Shown here: positions 5,632-8,755 of the stretch, piece by piece
Position numbering within the stretch: the first letter of the stretch is position 1
How the letters are laid out: each line of letters starts with the position of its first letter
The notes under the pieces: model-generated
Seen by the model: the letters and a program-made list of their open reading frames with translations, nothing else
Told to the model about the DNA's origin: nothing
Databases searched by the model: none
Made by a program: the position numbers and the translations under genes
Assembly: GCA_036796255.1 (NCBI GenBank)
Contig: DAIRDH010000102.1
Location: 1 to 8,755 of the forward strand
Direction of reading: 5' to 3'
DNA length: 8,755 bases
Source: T3Sed10-241 sp036796255
GTDB taxonomy: Bacteria; Bacteroidota; Bacteroidia; Flavobacteriales_D; Cryomorphaceae

Positions 5632-8475
5632 TCAATTCATTCCCGACCTTCTCCCCGATTCGCCGCTTCCTTCGGGGGGCTTCATGCCTTTGAAGTTGCG
5701 GATGCGGTAGCTCAGCGACAGCATGAGGTAGCGCTGCAGTACCACAGTTTCCTGATCTTCTACAAAGGTCTCGGTGATGGAGCGCTGCACGCTGTTGTTT
5801 TGGCCGAGGATGTCGAAGCCTGTTAGTCGAAGCTCGAGCGACTCGTCCTTGAGCATGCGGTAACCGATGCCCGCATTCCAGAGCATAAACTCCTGGTCGA
5901 GGTCGCCAAGGCCGCGAAAAATATTGTAGTTGAAATCGCTGCTGAGCACCCAGCGCCCCACGGGACTAAACACGCCGCCCACCTTGGCAACGTAAGTCTG
6001 GAAATTAAAATTCTGGTTATCGTCCAGGCTGTTTACCGCCCAGGTGATGGCCGCATCGCCACCGATGGTAAAGTCGATCTTCTCACTGATATTGGAGCCC
6101 AGCACCATGCCGAGATTGAGGCCGGTATTGTCCACAAAATTGTCGATGCCATTTACCTGTCCGGGAATGCGGTTGTGATTGACCGTGGCATTGAGGTTCA
6201 GGTTGCTTTTAAGGGCGTCTACCGGGAATCCGTAATTCGAAAACACCCGAAAGTTGTAATACCCGTCGAGGTTGGTGGGCAGGGTAATTTGTCCGCCTGC
6301 CGGCAAAACGAAACCGTTGCCAAGGGTGGTATCCTGCTGCACGAGAAAAGTAGAATTCGAAATGCGGTCTTGTTGGAATTCGCCGCTGGCAAAAACGAAA
6401 AAATTGGTTCCCTTGTCGGCATCGGCGATCGAGAAGCGTGTGAAAAAACGGTGGCCGAAACCCTGTTCGAGATTCACGTTGCCCACATTGACCTGGAAAG
6501 GATTGCTGTTGTCAATCACCGTGTTGAGTTGGTTGATCGAAGGCAAATTTGCGGAAGCGCGGTACAGCATGAAGAGGCTGGCCTTGTTTTCAAAAGTTTT
6601 CCTGAAAAGGGCAAAAGGCAACACGTTGCGGTATATGCGGTCATTGTTGAAATTGCTGGGGAAGAACTGCTCATTCTCGTTTTCAACGTACTCGTAATTG
6701 ATGCCCAATACAGCAAAGCTCCCCTTGCCGGCATTGATGCGGAGGCGCGAACGCACGTTGTGCGTGAGGAAGGTGCTCTGGAAATTGTTGCTCAATGCAG
6801 AGTCCACAAGCACATAATCGGCGCTGCCATCGGGGGTTCGGGTATCCCAGGCGCTGGTGCTCTGCTCCCACTCTGGCCGGTAGCCGAGCTCAAGCGATAC
6901 CTTCTCGCTCAGGGGCTGGGTAAATGAAAAGTTGACGCTGTGGCGCTGGTTTTCCAGGTCGCGGCTGGCTTGCCAATCATCAGCCACTTCGAGCGAAGCC
7001 TCTCCCACTTCACGTGCATTGAGCAAGGTGTTTTGGCCATCGGTGGCATTCACCCTGTTTTGCACAGAAAGCGAAAAAGTCTGGCCCTTCTTTTTGAACT
7101 TGTGGCGGTAGAGCACCTCGTTGGAGAAGCTGAGCGACTGAAACTGGTCTGAATTGCGGTTTGTACCGGCGTTGAGCACAGAGTCTTGCCGGGTGGTGGA
7201 AAAAATCTGGTCGCTGGTGCCGCTAAAATCCTGCAGACTTACGCTGGGGCGAATGAGGATGGAGTTGCGGTCGTCAAATTCATACTCCGCCCTCAGGTTG
7301 AAGCGGTGGTTGGTGTTGCGGCTGCGCTCTATGGCCGACTCCTTGTACACCTGGCCTTCATTGGCACCTTGCAGGAAGGTGCGGCTCAGGCTGTTGTCGT
7401 TAGAGTTGCGCGTGGTGTTGAACAAATAGCTCGAATTGATTTTCAGCTTTTTGCCGTAATTGTCTGAAAAGTTGAATCCCAACGCCGTAGCTTCGTTGAT
7501 ACCATTTTGCGGCGGGAGCAGAAAGTCGTCGGCATTGCCGGTACCTGCACCCGAGGAGCGGCGCCATCGCCGCGGATTGTTGATGGCATCGGTGGTGGAA
7601 CCTATAGCCCCGGCGATGTCTTCCGTGGCGAAGTTTACCTGGTTTACGTTGTTGCTCAGCCCGAGGATGGACATGCGTCTGTCGCCCTGAAAGAGGTTGA
7701 GGTTGCCGCCTGCGAGATAGCGTCCGTCGCTGCCTGCACCGGCAAATACCTTTCCGAATTCGCCCTGACCCTTGCCCGGCTTGGTGATGATATTGATGGT
7801 TTTGATGGTATTGCCATCGTTGAAACCCGAAAACTGGGACTGCTCGCTGAGCTGGTCGTACACCTGAATCTTACTCACAATCTCGGCGGGAATGGTGTTG
7901 AGTGCCACTTTGGGGTCGTCGCCAAAAAACTCCTTCCCGTCCACCAGCACCCGCTGCACCCGCTCCCCCTGTATGCTCAGTCCGTCGCGGCCTCCGGTTA
8001 CGCCAGGCATTTTTTCCAGCAATTTGCCAGTATCCGCATCGCGGTTTACTTTGAAAGCATCGGCGTTGAACACAGCTGTGTCGCCTTCCATGGTCATGCG
8101 CTGTGCGCGTTCCTGCACGTCGACCGCATCTAGGGTTTTGGCATCGGTGCGCATGGCAATGGTGCCGAGGTCGATGCTGCCACTTTGTATGGCATCGACC
8201 GTTTGAGCATTGATTTCGTAGCCCAGGTAGCGCACTTCAAGTTTGTAAAGGCCAGCTTGGGTGATGCCCAGTTCGAAACTGCCGTCTATTCCCGTCACTG
8301 TGCCCACCCATACAGTGGTGTCTTGCAGCAATGTGGCCTGCACCGCCGCTCCGGGCAGCGTCTCACCCCCATCTTGCGCCAGCACAAGGCCCGTAACTTG
8401 CCGCGGCTGGGCCATGGCCTGAAGGGAGATCAATATTGCCCAGCATATCAGGACAAGGTGTAGGTAGGTTTTCAT
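5632..8475 (-). CDS. TonB-dependent-receptor-like outer-membrane beta-barrel protein (CarboxypepD_reg + plug + barrel)
   Basis: This is a 947-residue outer-membrane protein of the Bacteroidota OMP_b-brl_3/TonB-receptor-like type. A signal peptide (1-22, cleavage at AMA|Q) is followed by a carboxypeptidase-regulatory-like domain (about 26-108: VTGLVLAQDG, GIDGSFELG, YKLEVRYLGYE). A plug domain follows (about 128-232: LLEKMPGVTGGRDGLSIQG at 152-170, VQRVLVDGKEFFGDDP at 173-188, TINIITKPGKG at 226-236). The rest, about 240-928, is a long Asn/aromatic-rich barrel ending in YLMLSLSYRIRNF. A polar 19-residue tail (KGMKPPEGSGESGRRSGMN) extends beyond the last strand. Its length is normal for the family. 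It has no SusD partner or TonB genes beside it, so the transported ligand cannot be inferred; some family members may act as surface scaffolds rather than transporters. A TAnnTTTG motif lies 31 bp upstream of the start. Confidence 0.92.
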   Translation of the reverse strand: MKTYLHLVLICWAILISLQAMAQPRQVTGLVLAQDGGETLPGAAVQATLLQDTTVWVGTVTGIDGSFELGITQAGLYKLEVRYLGYEINAQTVDAIQSGSIDLGTIAMRTDAKTLDAVDVQERAQRMTMEGDTAVFNADAFKVNRDADTGKLLEKMPGVTGGRDGLSIQGERVQRVLVDGKEFFGDDPKVALNTIPAEIVSKIQVYDQLSEQSQFSGFNDGNTIKTINIITKPGKGQGEFGKVFAGAGSDGRYLAGGNLNLFQGDRRMSILGLSNNVNQVNFATEDIAGAIGSTTDAINNPRRWRRSSGAGTGNADDFLLPPQNGINEATALGFNFSDNYGKKLKINSSYLFNTTRNSNDNSLSRTFLQGANEGQVYKESAIERSRNTNHRFNLRAEYEFDDRNSILIRPSVSLQDFSGTSDQIFSTTRQDSVLNAGTNRNSDQFQSLSFSNEVLYRHKFKKKGQTFSLSVQNRVNATDGQNTLLNAREVGEASLEVADDWQASRDLENQRHSVNFSFTQPLSEKVSLELGYRPEWEQSTSAWDTRTPDGSADYVLVDSALSNNFQSTFLTHNVRSRLRINAGKGSFAVLGINYEYVENENEQFFPSNFNNDRIYRNVLPFALFRKTFENKASLFMLYRASANLPSINQLNTVIDNSNPFQVNVGNVNLEQGFGHRFFTRFSIADADKGTNFFVFASGEFQQDRISNSTFLVQQDTTLGNGFVLPAGGQITLPTNLDGYYNFRVFSNYGFPVDALKSNLNLNATVNHNRIPGQVNGIDNFVDNTGLNLGMVLGSNISEKIDFTIGGDAAITWAVNSLDDNQNFNFQTYVAKVGGVFSPVGRWVLSSDFNYNIFRGLGDLDQEFMLWNAGIGYRMLKDESLELRLTGFDILGQNNSVQRSITETFVEDQETVVLQRYLMLSLSYRIRNFKGMKPPEGSGESGRRSGMN

Positions 8476-8505
8476 GATGAGCTATTGGCAGGCAGTATGA
8501 CAGCG

Positions 8506-8513
8506 CAAAAGTA
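8506..8513 (-). promoter_or_regulatory. Bacteroidota -7 promoter element of the outer-membrane receptor gene
   Basis: On the minus strand TACTTTTG is a perfect match to TAnnTTTG. It would start transcription near 8500, giving a leader of about 25 bases before the ATG at 8475. A good -33 TTTG is not seen at the expected distance, so the promoter may be weak or need an activator or alternative sigma factor. Confidence 0.45.
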
Positions 8514-8654
8514 GAAAGGTTTAATGGGATTGCGGGGGAGGAATTGTACGGATGCCAAGTATTGAAGCGTCCGTGGACTCATACCGACGATGGAGGGAGA
8601 ATTGCTACGATCAAAACTTAGGCGGTGTCGGCGGTTTTTTCATCAGTAAAAATG

Positions 8655-8744
8655 CCGCAGGGTTACAACTTAGGACGCAGGAGCGTTCTCACCGAAGGTA
8701 ACTTAGCGACAGCGGAGCGTTCTCAGCGAAGCTAAACCCTGCGG
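8655..8744. repeat. Structured intergenic repeat: two ~33-bp units inside a 10-bp inverted repeat
   Basis: Perfect inverted arms CCGCAGGGTT (8655-8664) and AACCCTGCGG (8735-8744) frame two imperfect direct repeats at 8670-8701 and 8703-8735. Both units begin TTAG, share GGAGCGTTCTCA (8680-8691 and 8714-8725, 34 bp apart), and end in CCGAAGGTAA or GCGAAGCTAA. A further AACTTAG at 8615-8621 may be a decayed extra unit. No open reading frame fits it. It resembles a small interspersed, non-coding palindromic element, and it may continue past the window edge. I do not recognise it as a named family. Confidence 0.6.
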
Positions 8745-8755
8745 TGCGGGATTAC

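Noticed and set aside
6175..6927. Plus-strand open frame of 250 residues opposite the outer-membrane receptor
   Set aside because: It is a shadow of the receptor's codon bias, with no recognisable motif and no start context.
7507..8133. Plus-strand open frame of 208 residues opposite the receptor's N-terminal part
   Set aside because: The opposite strand encodes the conserved plug domain here, so this frame is a by-product.
8617..8640. G/C-rich stretch followed by six T on the plus strand
   Set aside because: No stem can be formed before the T-run, so it is not an intrinsic terminator, and no plus-strand gene precedes it.

Overview
The window looks like a chromosomal segment of a Bacteroidota bacterium (Flavobacteriales/Cytophagales-like; I cannot resolve it further). 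The signs are a large carboxypeptidase-regulatory-domain/plug/beta-barrel outer-membrane protein of the Bacteroidota type, several SPII lipoproteins (one with an acidic stretch just after the lipid-bearing Cys, as in surface lipoproteins of this phylum), no clear, well-spaced Shine-Dalgarno sequences at the starts, and promoter-like TAnnTTTG motifs. No phage, transposase, CRISPR, tRNA or rRNA signal was seen.

Layout. Bases 1-1696 (+): the 3' part of an outer-membrane beta-barrel gene, followed after a few bases by an S41 (tricorn/CtpA-like) peptidase lipoprotein. These two form a likely operon. Bases 1665-4965 (-): four co-directional genes. In transcription order they are a short ribosome-hibernation factor (HPF/RaiA) closed by a strong intrinsic terminator, an exported acetolactate-decarboxylase-like protein, a small acidic, probably surface-exposed lipoprotein, and an MltF-type lytic transglycosylase lipoprotein. 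The S41 and MltF genes converge and overlap tail to tail by 32 bp. Bases 4966-5192 are an AT-rich divergent intergenic region with a perfect 9-bp-arm palindrome in the hpf leader. Bases 5193-5573 (+): a DUF1801 protein. Bases 5632-8475 (-): a 947-residue TonB-receptor-like outer-membrane protein, convergent with DUF1801, with a TAnnTTTG motif upstream. Bases 8476-8755: intergenic, ending in a small structured repeat (two ~33-bp imperfect units framed by 10-bp inverted repeats) that runs close to the window edge.

Most products are envelope proteins: two outer-membrane barrels, three lipoproteins and one exported enzyme-like protein. HPF and DUF1801 are the cytoplasmic exceptions. No multi-gene defence or biosynthetic system is visible. 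The most unusual items are the exported acetolactate-decarboxylase-like protein, which keeps the metal-binding histidines but has a changed substrate region and a short C-terminus, and the structured repeat at the right edge, whose two copies show compensatory changes in a mini-hairpin.
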